Source: Pseudomonadota bacterium (lineage in GTDB: Bacteria; Pseudomonadota; Alphaproteobacteria; Caulobacterales; Caulobacteraceae). Taken from it: 26,475 nt of DNA. The position numbers and the translations under genes are program-made. Shown in pieces: positions 1 through 6,903 of this stretch (positions are counted from its first letter, which is position 1; each line of letters opens with the position of its first letter). Location of the stretch: the NCBI GenBank assembly GCA_023424215.1, contig JAFAEC010000218.1:1-26475 (forward strand). Reading direction: 5' to 3'. The notes under the pieces were generated by a model. It was not told the DNA's origin. It saw nothing but the letters and a program-made list of their open reading frames with translations, and did no database searches.

Positions 1-2
1 CC

Positions 3-1298
3 CCCGAGCCACGCCGCCCGACGCGCTGCTTCGGCCGCAGGTGGGCCGGAGTGGCCGCGGCCGGCGGCAACGTCGAGGGCGATCCGACCCGGGCCGCCCG
101 CGTGGCCCTGAACCGGGACGACCTGGCGGGAGCCGTGACCCTGGGCGAACAGATCGGCGACTGGTGGACGGTCGGCCTGGCGCAATACCGGCAGGGCGAG
201 TTCGCCCGCGCGGCGGCGGCTTTCGAGCGTCTGCTGGACGACCCGACCGAGGACGGCTGGGTGCGCGCCGGAGCCGCCTTCTGGGCGGCCCGCTCGGCCG
301 GTCGTTCGAGCCAGCAGGATCGGGTGCGGCCGCTGCTGCGCCGGGCCGCCGACTGGCCGGCGAGCTTCTACGGCCAGATCGCCCTGGCCCAGCTGGGCGA
401 AGAGCCCGAGATCGAGAACCTCGGACCGCGTCCCTACACCGCCACGCTGCAGCGCGCCGTCTATGCGCCGGCCGAGCCGGTCGGGGTCGATACGGCGGAG
501 CTGCACGCGTTCGTGCAGAGCAACGCCGACGCGCGCCGGACGGTGGCCTACTACGAGGTCGGCCGGCGCGAGGACGCCCGCGACGCGCTGCGCACCGGTT
601 TCCGATCGGCGATCGACAGTCGCGCGCGGGATCTGTGGGCGGCGCTCGGACGCGCGCTGGGCCCCCGCGTCACCGGATCGGACCGCGAGGCCCGACGCAT
701 CGACGCGGACCGCTATCCCCAGCCGGTGATCGAGCCCGAAGGCGGCTTCACCGTCGAACGCTCGCTGGTCTACGCGATCGCCCGCAAGGAGACGGACTTC
801 AACGCCCGGGCGCGCTCGGCGGTGGGGGCCTACGGCCTGATGCAGGTGATGCCGACCACGGCGGCCGAACTGTCCGGCGACAGCGGCTTCGTCAGCCAGC
901 CCGAACGGCTCTACGACCCGGGCACCAACGCCCGGCTGGGGCAGGCCTACATCCAGCGGGTGCTGGCCATGCCGGCGATCAACGGCGACCTGCTCCGGAT
1001 GGCCGCTTCCTACAACGCCGGGCCCGGCCCGATGGTGGCGGCGGTGCGCAAGCTGGGTCAGGACGCCGACCCGCTGCTGCTGATCGAGACCATCGACGTG
1101 CCGCAGGCGCGGGACTACGTCGAGAAGGTCGTCGCCGCCTACTGGGTCTACCAGCGCATGAACGGCCGGCCGCTGAACACGCTCGCGGCGGTGGCGTCCG
1201 GAGCGACGCAGGTTCCGTTGAGTCTCGACTATGTGGCCCCGGAGCCGGAACCGGCGCCGCCGGTCGAGGTCGCAGCCCTGCCCCCGGCCGGGGGCTAG
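3..1298 (+). CDS. Soluble lytic murein transglycosylase, 5'-truncated by the window edge
   Basis: The frame is open to the left edge, so the N-terminus is missing; the GTG at 51 is only the first start-like codon in the window. The protein would act in the periplasm, cleaving the MurNAc-GlcNAc bond of peptidoglycan to give 1,6-anhydro-muramyl ends. The first ~190 residues are helical, Slt70-like repeats, including a FYGQIALAQLG stretch around residue 105 counted from the GTG at 51. The SLT catalytic domain follows from about residue 235. It has the catalytic Glu in ARKETDF (codon 789-791), then GAYGLMQVMPTTA and AASYNAGPGP. A proline/glutamate-rich tail ends the protein. Its stop overlaps the stop of a convergent micro-ORF. 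The family call is firm; the full length and signal peptide cannot be seen. Confidence 0.93.
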   Translation, partial: PEPRRPTRCFGRRWAGVAAAGGNVEGDPTRAARVALNRDDLAGAVTLGEQIGDWWTVGLAQYRQGEFARAAAAFERLLDDPTEDGWVRAGAAFWAARSAGRSSQQDRVRPLLRRAADWPASFYGQIALAQLGEEPEIENLGPRPYTATLQRAVYAPAEPVGVDTAELHAFVQSNADARRTVAYYEVGRREDARDALRTGFRSAIDSRARDLWAALGRALGPRVTGSDREARRIDADRYPQPVIEPEGGFTVERSLVYAIARKETDFNARARSAVGAYGLMQVMPTTAAELSGDSGFVSQPERLYDPGTNARLGQAYIQRVLAMPAINGDLLRMAASYNAGPGPMVAAVRKLGQDADPLLLIETIDVPQARDYVEKVVAAYWVYQRMNGRPLNTLAAVASGATQVPLSLDYVAPEPEPAPPVEVAALPPAGG

Positions 1299-1405
1299 AG
1301 GCCCGCCAGCAGGAGCGCCGGCAGACAGCAGGCGACCACGATCATCAGACCATAGACCAGCAGGCTGGGGCGGCGGGCTTGCGGCTGGGGGGCGGGCATC
1401 GACAT
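1295..1405 (-). CDS. 36-residue single-helix membrane micro-protein
   Basis: ATG at 1405 reads MSMPAPQPQARRP, then a hydrophobic run of about 22 residues (from SLLVYGLMIVV to the C-terminus) ending in TAG. This predicts a short basic, proline-rich cytoplasmic tail and one transmembrane helix. An AGGG sits 6 nt before the ATG, and GCTATCTC at 1443-1450 (minus) matches 7 of 8 positions of the Caulobacter -10 element. The gene lies downstream of and on the same strand as the GST gene, and its TAG overlaps the transglycosylase TAG as CTAG. I do not recognise a family. The ORF is short, so a chance frame cannot be excluded; the helix, SD and -10 argue for a real gene. Confidence 0.5.
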   Translation of the reverse strand: MSMPAPQPQARRPSLLVYGLMIVVACCLPALLLAGL

Positions 1406-1483
1406 GGCTGACCCTGAACGCTCCGGCGCGGGCGAGGCTCCAGAGATAGCGACGTTGTCTTAAGGCGGCGTTCGGCGGTGCGG

Positions 1484-2128
1484 TTAACGCAGCGCTTCGG
1501 CCGTCCATTCGAGGAAGTCCGGCTGGGCGAGGAGCGCGTCGCGATAGGCGGCGGCGGTCCCGTCGTCCCCGAATTCCGCCAGATCGATCTGGAAGTGACG
1601 GAAGCGGGTGGCGACCGGGGTGAAGAAGGCGTCGGCGACGGACCATTCGCCGAACAGCCAGGACCCGCCGGCGCCGAAGCGCGCGCGCATCTCGGTCCAG
1701 AGCGCGACGATGCGGCGGAGATCGCGCTCCAGCCCCTCGCCGGTCGGAGGCGGACAGCGGTCGGGGCCGACCATGGTATGGTCCGGGCCCATGCCGCAGT
1801 GGGTGCGCAGGGCGGTGAAGCCGCCGTGCATCTCACAGGTCGCCGAGCGCGCCAGCCAGCGCGCGTGGGGATCGGCCGGCCACAGCCGGGCCTCAGGATA
1901 CCGCTCGGCGCACCAGACCGAGATGGCCAGGGAGTCCCAGATGGTCTCGCCGTCGACGCGGAGCAGCGGGACGAGGCCGGAGGGGGAGAGGCTCGCCATC
2001 TCGGCGCGGCCGTCCGGCGAATAGATGTCGATCTCGCGCACGGTGAAGTCGGCGCCGCAGCGCTTCAGCACCAGCCACGGGCGCAGCGACCAGGTGGAGT
2101 ACAGCCGCGGTCCGATGATCAGTTCCAT
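1484..2128 (-). CDS. Glutathione S-transferase family protein
   Basis: This 214-residue cytosolic GST probably conjugates or isomerises small electrophiles with glutathione. The N-terminal thioredoxin-like domain begins MELIIGPRLYSTWSLRPW, with a Ser/Thr-rich active-site loop. It continues with the cis-Pro segment SGLVPLL and the glutathione gamma-Glu-binding DSLAI. The C-terminal half is helical, with FGEWSVADAFFTPVATR as the usual N-capping box region. The ATG at 2128 was chosen over an upstream in-frame start at 2215 because GGAGGG lies 5 nt before it and because residue 1 aligns with normal GST N-termini. It is transcribed divergently from purB. The substrate cannot be told from the sequence. 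Confidence 0.88.
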   Translation of the reverse strand: MELIIGPRLYSTWSLRPWLVLKRCGADFTVREIDIYSPDGRAEMASLSPSGLVPLLRVDGETIWDSLAISVWCAERYPEARLWPADPHARWLARSATCEMHGGFTALRTHCGMGPDHTMVGPDRCPPPTGEGLERDLRRIVALWTEMRARFGAGGSWLFGEWSVADAFFTPVATRFRHFQIDLAEFGDDGTAAAYRDALLAQPDFLEWTAEALR

Positions 2129-2222
2129 GAATCCCTCCGTTCGCCCGTCCTGAATACGCCCGGGCGGGCGCCGGAGCCATGGCGCCGAGCCCGAGTTCGG
2201 CCGCCTTCGCCACAAGCGGCGC

Positions 2223-2251
2223 TTGACTCGCGGGGGCCCGGGTCCGACACC
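2223..2251 (+). promoter_or_regulatory. Candidate purB promoter (-35 TTGACTC, weak -10)
   Basis: TTGACTC at 2223-2229 matches six of seven positions of the Caulobacter -35. Fourteen bases later the octamer CCGACACC (2244-2251) is a poor -10. The -35 begins 37 nt and the -10 begins 16 nt before the purB ATG, the same offsets as at purQ and purL. No Shine-Dalgarno sequence is seen. Inferred from pattern only. Confidence 0.35.
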
Positions 2252-2259
2252 CCGCGCCC

Positions 2260-3558
2260 ATGATCACGCGCTATGCCCGCCCCGACGCCGTCGCCATCTG
2301 GTCGCAGGAGACCAAGTACCGGATCTGGTTCGAGATCGAGGCGCACGCCGCCACGAAGATGGCCGAGCTGGGCGTGATCCCCCCCGAAGCGGCCGAGGCG
2401 ATCTGGGCCAAGGGCAAGGACGCGGTGTTCGACGCCGACCGCATCGACGAGATCGAGCGCACGACCAAGCACGACGTCATCGCCTTCCTGACCCACGTGG
2501 CCGAGATCGTCGGCGAGGAAGCCCGCTTCCTCCACCAGGGCATGACCAGCTCGGACGTGCTGGACACCTGCTTCGCCGTGCAGCTGGCACGGTCGACGGA
2601 CCTGCTGCTGGCCGGGGTGGACCGGGTGCTGGCGGCGCTGGAGACGCGGGCGAAGGAGCACAAGGATACCGTCTGCGTCGGGCGTTCGCATGGCATCCAC
2701 GCCGAGCCGGTGACCTTCGGCCTCAAGCTGGCCGGCTACCATGCCGAGTTCCAGCGGGCGCGCCGCCGGCTGGTCGCGGCGCGGGAGGAGATCGCCACCT
2801 GCGCCATCTCCGGCGCGGTCGGCACCTTCGCCAACGTCGACCCGGCGGTCGAGGCCTACGTGGCCGGGAAGATGGGCCTGCAGGTCGAGCCGGTCTCGAC
2901 CCAGGTCATCCCGCGCGACCGTCACGCGGCCTGGTTCGCGGCGCTGGGCGTGGTCGCCTCGTCGGTCGAGCGGCTGGCCACGGAGATCCGCCACCTGCAG
3001 CGCACCGAGGTGCTGGAGGCGGAGGAGTTCTTCGACAAGGGTCAGAAGGGCTCGTCGGCCATGCCGCACAAGCGCAACCCGATCCTGACCGAGAACCTGA
3101 CCGGCCTGGCCCGGCTGGTGCGCTCGGCGGTGGTTCCCGCGATGGAGAACGTGGCGCTCTGGCACGAGCGCGACATCAGCCACTCGTCGGTGGAGCGGGG
3201 CATCGGGCCCGACGCCTCGATCCACCTCGACTTCGCCCTGCACCGGCTGGCCGGGGTGATCGAGCGGCTGAACGTCTATCCGGAGAACATGCAGAAGAAC
3301 CTCGACCGCCTCGGCGGTCTGGTGTTCTCGCAGCGGGTCATGCTGGCCCTGACCCAGGCGGGGATGTCGCGCGAGGACGCCTATGCGGCGGTCCAGGAGA
3401 ACGCGATGAAGGTGTGGCGCGGCGAGGGACGGTTCCTCGACTTCCTCAAGGCCGACGCGCGCGTGACCCTGCCGGACGCGGAGCTGGAGGCCCTGTTCGA
3501 CCTCGGCTACCACACCAAGCACGTGGACACGGTGTTCGCGCGGGTGTTCGGGAGCTGA
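2260..3558 (+). CDS. purB: Adenylosuccinate lyase
   Basis: PurB acts twice in purine synthesis: it splits SAICAR to AICAR plus fumarate and adenylosuccinate to AMP plus fumarate, as a cytosolic homotetramer. At 432 residues it has the length of the B. subtilis-type enzyme. Visible motifs are MTSSDV (95-100), RSHGIHAEP (142-150) with the conserved His144, and the fumarase/lyase signature GSSAMPHKRNP (264-274) on the flexible catalytic loop. The ATG is preceded by no clear SD, which fits the very short leader suggested by the promoter position. A small secreted protein gene starts 4 nt after the stop, and its SD (GGGAG) lies inside the purB 3' end, so the two are probably cotranscribed. Confidence 0.97.
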   Translation: MITRYARPDAVAIWSQETKYRIWFEIEAHAATKMAELGVIPPEAAEAIWAKGKDAVFDADRIDEIERTTKHDVIAFLTHVAEIVGEEARFLHQGMTSSDVLDTCFAVQLARSTDLLLAGVDRVLAALETRAKEHKDTVCVGRSHGIHAEPVTFGLKLAGYHAEFQRARRRLVAAREEIATCAISGAVGTFANVDPAVEAYVAGKMGLQVEPVSTQVIPRDRHAAWFAALGVVASSVERLATEIRHLQRTEVLEAEEFFDKGQKGSSAMPHKRNPILTENLTGLARLVRSAVVPAMENVALWHERDISHSSVERGIGPDASIHLDFALHRLAGVIERLNVYPENMQKNLDRLGGLVFSQRVMLALTQAGMSREDAYAAVQENAMKVWRGEGRFLDFLKADARVTLPDAELEALFDLGYHTKHVDTVFARVFGS

Positions 3559-3562
3559 GACG

Positions 3563-3928
3563 ATGACGTCCGTCGCCTTCGCCCTGCTCGCCTTCGTCAT
3601 CGGCCTTCAGGATCCTGCGGCCACGCCGTCCGCCGAAGGGCCGGCGCCGCAGCTCACGCGCATCGTCGACGCCCGGGCCGCCGCGCGATGCATGGGGGGC
3701 CTGGTCGGCTTCTCCAACGTGCCGGTGCGCTGCACAGTGGCGAGCGACGGGTCGATGCGTCAGTGCGAGCTGCTGACCGAGAACCGGTCGGTCCTGCGCT
3801 ATCGCCGCCGCTTCGAATGCATGGCGGCCGCGACCCGCGTCTATGGTCCCGACGGAGCGCCGGCGGTCGGCGCGGTCGTGCGCGTGGACCTGAACGGGGC
3901 TTCGGTCTTCCATCGCCCGCGTCAGTAA
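3563..3928 (+). CDS. Small exported TonB-C-like protein
   Basis: This 121-residue protein begins with a short hydrophobic signal (SVAFALLAFVIGLQ), so it is probably exported. The rest resembles a degenerate TonB C-terminal fold: a V-x-V-x-C-T-V-x-x-D-G strand-turn (VPVRCTVASDGSM), a middle segment with an Ala-rich helix (FECMAAATRVYGPDGAPAVG) and a final strand (AVVRVDLNG). Such domains without the membrane-spanning TonB part occur in Caulobacterales as uncharacterised periplasmic proteins. Four cysteines (in RCMGG, VRCTV, QCELL and ECMAA) could form two disulphides. It follows purB by 4 nt and its 3' end overlaps the next gene in another frame. Function unknown; the fold call is moderate. 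Confidence 0.65.
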   Translation: MTSVAFALLAFVIGLQDPAATPSAEGPAPQLTRIVDARAAARCMGGLVGFSNVPVRCTVASDGSMRQCELLTENRSVLRYRRRFECMAAATRVYGPDGAPAVGAVVRVDLNGASVFHRPRQ

Positions 3929-4421
3929 CTGCCTGCCGCCGATCGTCGGCGCCCACACCCGGGTCCTGATCCTGGGCAGCCTTCCGGGCGAGGCCTCGCT
4001 GAAGGCGCAACAGTACTACGCCCACCGTCGCAACGCCTTCTGGCCCCTCGTCGGCGGCCTGATCGGCCACGATCTCGTCGCCCGCCCTTATGCCGAGCGG
4101 CTGGAGGTGCTGGCGGGCGCGGGGATCGGCCTCTGGGACGCCGTCGCCAGCGCCTGGCGGCCCGGAAGCCTCGATGGAGCCATCCGCGAGGCCGAGACCA
4201 CGGACCTGCTGCGGCTGATCGGCGACCTGCCGCGGTTGCGGGCGGTGGCCTTCAACGGCGGGACGGCAGCGCGCATCGGCCGACGGGCGCTTGAAGGCGC
4301 GGCGGCTCCGGCCCTGATCGACCTGCCGTCCTCAAGCCCCGCCTACACCCTGCCGTTCGCCGAGAAACAGGCGCGCTGGGCCGTCCTGCGGCGCTGGCTG
4401 GTGGCCGACGCGACGTCCTGA
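3912..4421 (+). CDS. DNA-deoxyinosine (hypoxanthine) glycosylase, UDG superfamily, non-canonical start
   Basis: The product belongs to the small uracil-DNA-glycosylase-fold family that removes deaminated bases, typically hypoxanthine, from DNA. The motifs are clear: LILGSLPGEASL near the N-terminus, QQYYAHRRNAFWPL, GIGLWDAVASAWRPGSLD, RAVAFNGGTAA and the C-terminal LPSSSPAYT. Family members run about 160-170 residues with only 10-15 residues before LILGSLPG. In this frame a stop lies at 3891, and no ATG, GTG or TTG occurs until the GTG at 4107, beyond the active-site motif. The start given is an ATC at 3912 (169 residues), which best fits the family; CTG at 3933 is the alternative. It overlaps the previous gene by 17 nt. 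The product is firm, the start is not. Confidence 0.8.
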   Translation: MARVSNCLPPIVGAHTRVLILGSLPGEASLKAQQYYAHRRNAFWPLVGGLIGHDLVARPYAERLEVLAGAGIGLWDAVASAWRPGSLDGAIREAETTDLLRLIGDLPRLRAVAFNGGTAARIGRRALEGAAAPALIDLPSSSPAYTLPFAEKQARWAVLRRWLVADATS

Positions 4422-4504
4422 CGCAGGCAACCATCCGACGGCGACGGCCCGCCGTAAGCCTTCCCGACGCCGCCCCCGAGCGTCATCTCAGGAAGGAAAT
4501 CGTC

Positions 4505-5098
4505 ATGAAGACCTCTCGCTACGCCGCGGTCGCCGTCGCCTCGCTGGCCTCGACCCTGCTCATCGCCGCCTGCAGCAACGCCGAGGAAGCGGCGGCGCCG
4601 GCCGAGGCCACCCCCATGGAAGCCGCCGCCCCGGCTCCGGCCGAGGCGCAGGGCACCATCGTCGCCGTGGCCCAGGGCGCGGACGGCTTCTCGACCCTCG
4701 TGGCCGCCGTCCAGGCCGCCGGACTGGTGGAGACCCTCAACGGGGCCGGGCCGTTCACCGTCTTCGCGCCGACCGACGCCGCCTTCGAGAAGGTCCCCGC
4801 CGCCACCCGCGAAGCCCTGCTGGCCCCGGCCGGCAAGGCCGACCTGACCAAAATCCTGACCTACCACGTGGTCGCCGGCCGGGTGGACGCAGCGACGCTG
4901 ACGCAGCAGATCCAGGCCGGCGGGGGCTCCGCCGCCCTGACCACCGTCGAGGGCGGGACGCTGACCGCGCGGGTCGGCCCCGACGGTTCGGTGACCCTCA
5001 CCGACGAAGCCGGCGGCACCGCCAAGGTCGTGCAGGCTGACGTCGCCGCCTCGAACGGCGTCATCCACGCCATCGACACCGTCGTGATGCCCAACTGA
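4505..5098 (+). CDS. Fasciclin (FAS1) domain lipoprotein
   Basis: This 197-residue protein begins with a signal peptide ending in the lipobox LIAAC (Cys about 23), so it is probably a lipid-anchored envelope protein. An Ala/Pro/Glu-rich linker leads to one FAS1 domain. The domain shows the H1 box FTVFAPTDAAF, the LTYHVVAGRV segment and the H2 box NGVIHAIDTVVMP at the C-terminus. FAS1 domains act in adhesion or as extracytoplasmic binding modules; the ligand here is unknown. A strong SD (AGGAAGGA) lies just before the ATG. The gene stands alone and is followed directly by a strong terminator. Confidence 0.93.
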   Translation: MKTSRYAAVAVASLASTLLIAACSNAEEAAAPAEATPMEAAAPAPAEAQGTIVAVAQGADGFSTLVAAVQAAGLVETLNGAGPFTVFAPTDAAFEKVPAATREALLAPAGKADLTKILTYHVVAGRVDAATLTQQIQAGGGSAALTTVEGGTLTARVGPDGSVTLTDEAGGTAKVVQADVAASNGVIHAIDTVVMPN

Positions 5099-5122
5099 CT
5101 GCGGCGACGGCCCGTAAATGCG

Positions 5123-5148
5123 AAAGGCCGCCCGGACGGGCGGCCTTT
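5123..5148. terminator. Bidirectional intrinsic terminator
   Basis: A near-perfect palindrome, AAAGGCCGCCC, then GGAC, then GGGCGGCCTTT, lies between the fasciclin gene (plus) and the zeta-subunit gene (minus). The A-run on one side and T-run on the other let it serve both strands. Confidence 0.85.
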
Positions 5149-5174
5149 ATGCTTTCAGGACCTGCTGTCGGCGC

Positions 5175-5498
5175 TCACTCGCCGCTGCGGATCTGTTCCC
5201 GGGCGACCGACGACAGTTCGTCCATCTTGCGACGGATTTCGCCTTCCGAGACGCTGAGACCGGCGCCCTCGAAGTCCTGGGCGATCTTGCGGAAGACGTC
5301 CTCCTCGCCCGGCTGCTCGAAATCGGCGCGCACGACGGCGGAGGCGTACTGCTCGGCGCTCTCGGCGGAGAGGCCCATCTTCTCGGCGGCCCACAGGCCC
5401 AGCAGCTTGTTGCGCCGGGCGACCGCCTTGAATTCCTGTTCCTGATCGAGGGCGTACTTGGACTCGAAGCCCTTTTCCCGATCGTCGAAGGTGGTCAT
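5175..5498 (-). CDS. DUF1476 protein, alphaproteobacterial F1Fo-ATP synthase inhibitory zeta subunit
   Basis: This 107-residue protein (MTTFDDREKGFESKYALDQE...) has the whole DUF1476 domain: the N-terminal FDDREKGFESKYA segment, then a four-helix bundle with RRNKLLGLWAAEKMGL and the C-terminal IRRKMDELSS. In Paracoccus and relatives this family is the zeta subunit, whose N-terminal segment binds F1 and blocks ATP hydrolysis; other alphaproteobacterial members inhibit more weakly. The key N-terminal residues are present, so an inhibitory role is plausible but not proven here. It is divergent from purC across 272 nt and ends at the bidirectional terminator. Confidence 0.9.
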   Translation of the reverse strand: MTTFDDREKGFESKYALDQEQEFKAVARRNKLLGLWAAEKMGLSAESAEQYASAVVRADFEQPGEEDVFRKIAQDFEGAGLSVSEGEIRRKMDELSSVAREQIRSGE

Positions 5499-5634
5499 GG
5501 GGTCCGCAGGCTCCGAAGAGCGGCCGGAATCGTGGCCGCATCGAGGTGCTCTATAGCTCCCCGGGAGGCGAACGCAATCGTCAGGATAGGGGTTGCGGCG
5601 GTCTGTCCCCGCCCGGACGCCGGCGGCCCGCGGT

Positions 5635-5663
5635 TTGTGTCCGCAACCGGGTTCCGCTAAGGG
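5635..5663 (+). promoter_or_regulatory. Candidate purC promoter
   Basis: TTGTGTC (5635-5641), 14 nt, then GCTAAGGG (5656-5663) fits the Caulobacter housekeeping layout, with a better -10 than -35. It would give purC a leader of roughly 100 nt, unlike purQ and purL. Confidence 0.35.
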
Positions 5664-5709
5664 AGGCGCGACCGAATTCTCCCGCCCGCCAGATTCAGGA
5701 TCGCGCCGC

Positions 5710-5766
5710 CCGGACCCCGGTCCGGCCGCGCGATTTTCGTTTCCGGCGCGGCTCCGCCCGGACCGG
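5710..5766 (+). promoter_or_regulatory. purC leader: two mutually exclusive hairpins
   Basis: Segment CCGGTCCGG (5717-5725) can pair locally with CCGGAC at 5710-5715 (six pairs, four-base loop). It can instead pair with CCGGACCGG at 5758-5766 (nine perfect pairs), a structure that ends 4 nt before the purC ATG and would cover the ribosome-binding region. No SD is visible. The pairing is seen in the sequence; regulation is inference. Confidence 0.4.
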
Positions 5767-5770
5767 ACAC

Positions 5771-6529
5771 ATGAACGTCAAGCGCAAGAAGCTCTACGAG
5801 GGCAAGGCCAAGATCCTCTACGAGGGCCCCGAGCCCGGGACGCTGATCCAGTACTTCAAGGACGACGCCACCGCCTTCAACGCGCAGAAGAAGGCGACGC
5901 TCGAGGGCAAGGGCGTCATCAACAACCAGATCAGCGAATTCATCATGTCGCGCCTGAACGGCATCGGCGTGACCAACCACTTCATCAAGCGCCTGAACCT
6001 GCGCGAGCAGCTGATCCGCGAGTGCGAGATCATCCCGCTGGAGGTGGTGTGCCGCAACATCGTGGCCGGCTCGATGAGCCAGCGGCTGGGCATCGAGGAA
6101 GGCACGCCCCTGCCCCGCTCGATCATCGAATTCTATTACAAGAAGGACGAGCTCAACGACCCGATGGTCACCGAGGAGCACATCACGGCCTTCAACTGGG
6201 CCTCGACCCAGGAGCTGGACGACATCCTGGCGATGACGGTGCGGGTGAACGACTATCTGTCGGGCCTGTTCGCCGGCGTCGGCATCACCCTGGTCGACTT
6301 CAAGATCGAGTTCGGACGCATCTGGGAGAACGACTTCAGCCGCGTCATCCTGGCCGACGAGATCAGCCCGGACAGCTGTCGGCTGTGGGACACGGCGACC
6401 GGGGAGAAGCTGGACAAGGACCGCTTCCGCCGCGACCTGGGCAATGTCATCGAGAGCTACACCGAGGTGGCGCGCCGCCTCGGAATCATGAAGGGGATGC
6501 CGACCGTGATCCAGGGAGGACTGCACTGA
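5771..6529 (+). CDS. purC: Phosphoribosylaminoimidazole-succinocarboxamide synthase (SAICAR synthetase)
   Basis: PurC joins aspartate to CAIR with ATP to form SAICAR. The 252-residue product has the complete single-domain fold: RKKLYEGKAKILYEG with the nucleotide-binding Lys residues at the N-terminus, PLEVVCRNIVAGSM, the signature LVDFKIEFG and LADEISPDSCRLWD. The ATG at 5771 gives the normal family N-terminus (MNVKRKKLYEGKAK); the upstream in-frame extension is not conserved-looking. It overlaps purS as TGATG, so the two are translated in a coupled way. Its 5' leader holds alternative hairpins. Confidence 0.97.
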   Translation: MNVKRKKLYEGKAKILYEGPEPGTLIQYFKDDATAFNAQKKATLEGKGVINNQISEFIMSRLNGIGVTNHFIKRLNLREQLIRECEIIPLEVVCRNIVAGSMSQRLGIEEGTPLPRSIIEFYYKKDELNDPMVTEEHITAFNWASTQELDDILAMTVRVNDYLSGLFAGVGITLVDFKIEFGRIWENDFSRVILADEISPDSCRLWDTATGEKLDKDRFRRDLGNVIESYTEVARRLGIMKGMPTVIQGGLH

Positions 6530-6762
6530 TGGCCAAGGTGAAGGTGCATGTATTCCTGAAGCCGGGCGTGCTGGACGTCCAGGGCAAGGCGGTCGAGGGC
6601 GCGCTGAACGGCCTCGGCTGGGCCGGCGTGAAGGAGGTCCGGGTCGGCAAGCTGATCGAGTTCGATTTCGACGGCACGGATCCGGCCGGCGAGGCGAAGA
6701 AGATGTGCGACACCCTGCTCGCCAACACGGTGATCGAAAGCTACCGGATCGAGGTGGCGTGA
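6529..6762 (+). CDS. purS: FGAM synthase subunit PurS
   Basis: PurS is the small subunit that bridges PurQ and PurL in the three-part FGAM synthase (FGAR + glutamine + ATP to FGAM), helping ammonia transfer. At 77 residues it has the family's usual length and pattern: KVKVHVFLKPGVLDVQG at the N-terminus, VKEVRVGKLIEFDF in the middle and the C-terminal VIESYRIEV. GGGAGG lies upstream within the end of purC, and the ATG overlaps the purC stop. Its own stop overlaps the GTG of a small membrane-protein ORF. The partners purQ and purL lie 2.7 and 6.1 kb downstream. Confidence 0.96.
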   Translation: MAKVKVHVFLKPGVLDVQGKAVEGALNGLGWAGVKEVRVGKLIEFDFDGTDPAGEAKKMCDTLLANTVIESYRIEVA

Positions 6763-6896
6763 CTTTGCGGCGGCTGGTGAAGCTGACCGTGATCCTGTTC
6801 ATCGGTGCCGCCTGCCTGGTGTTCGCCGCCGCCCTCGCCGGGGGCCTGATGGACGAGCGGGCGTTCACGCCGGAGGCCGTGGGCAAGGCGCACTGA
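6759..6896 (+). CDS. 45-residue single-pass membrane micro-protein coupled to purS
   Basis: A GTG at 6759 overlaps the purS TGA (GTGA), a layout for coupled translation. The product starts MTLRRLVKLTVILFIG and has one strongly hydrophobic helix (about residues 7-30) after a basic N-terminus, then a short polar tail (MDERAFTPEAVGKAH). Positive-inside logic puts the tail outside the cytoplasm. I recognise no family. The gene is convergent with the cfa-like gene, with 7 nt between the stops. The helix, the basic start and the exact overlap make a real gene likely, but a TTG start two codons later is possible. Confidence 0.6.
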   Translation: MTLRRLVKLTVILFIGAACLVFAAALAGGLMDERAFTPEAVGKAH

Positions 6897-6903
6897 CGCC
6901 TGC

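Noticed and set aside
2119..3600. A 493-codon minus-strand frame opposite purB
   Set aside because: Mirror frame of a certain gene with repetitive His/Arg/Leu composition.
5118..5660. A plus-strand frame opposite the zeta-subunit gene
   Set aside because: It starts inside the terminator and is a shadow of the DUF1476 gene, without motif or SD.
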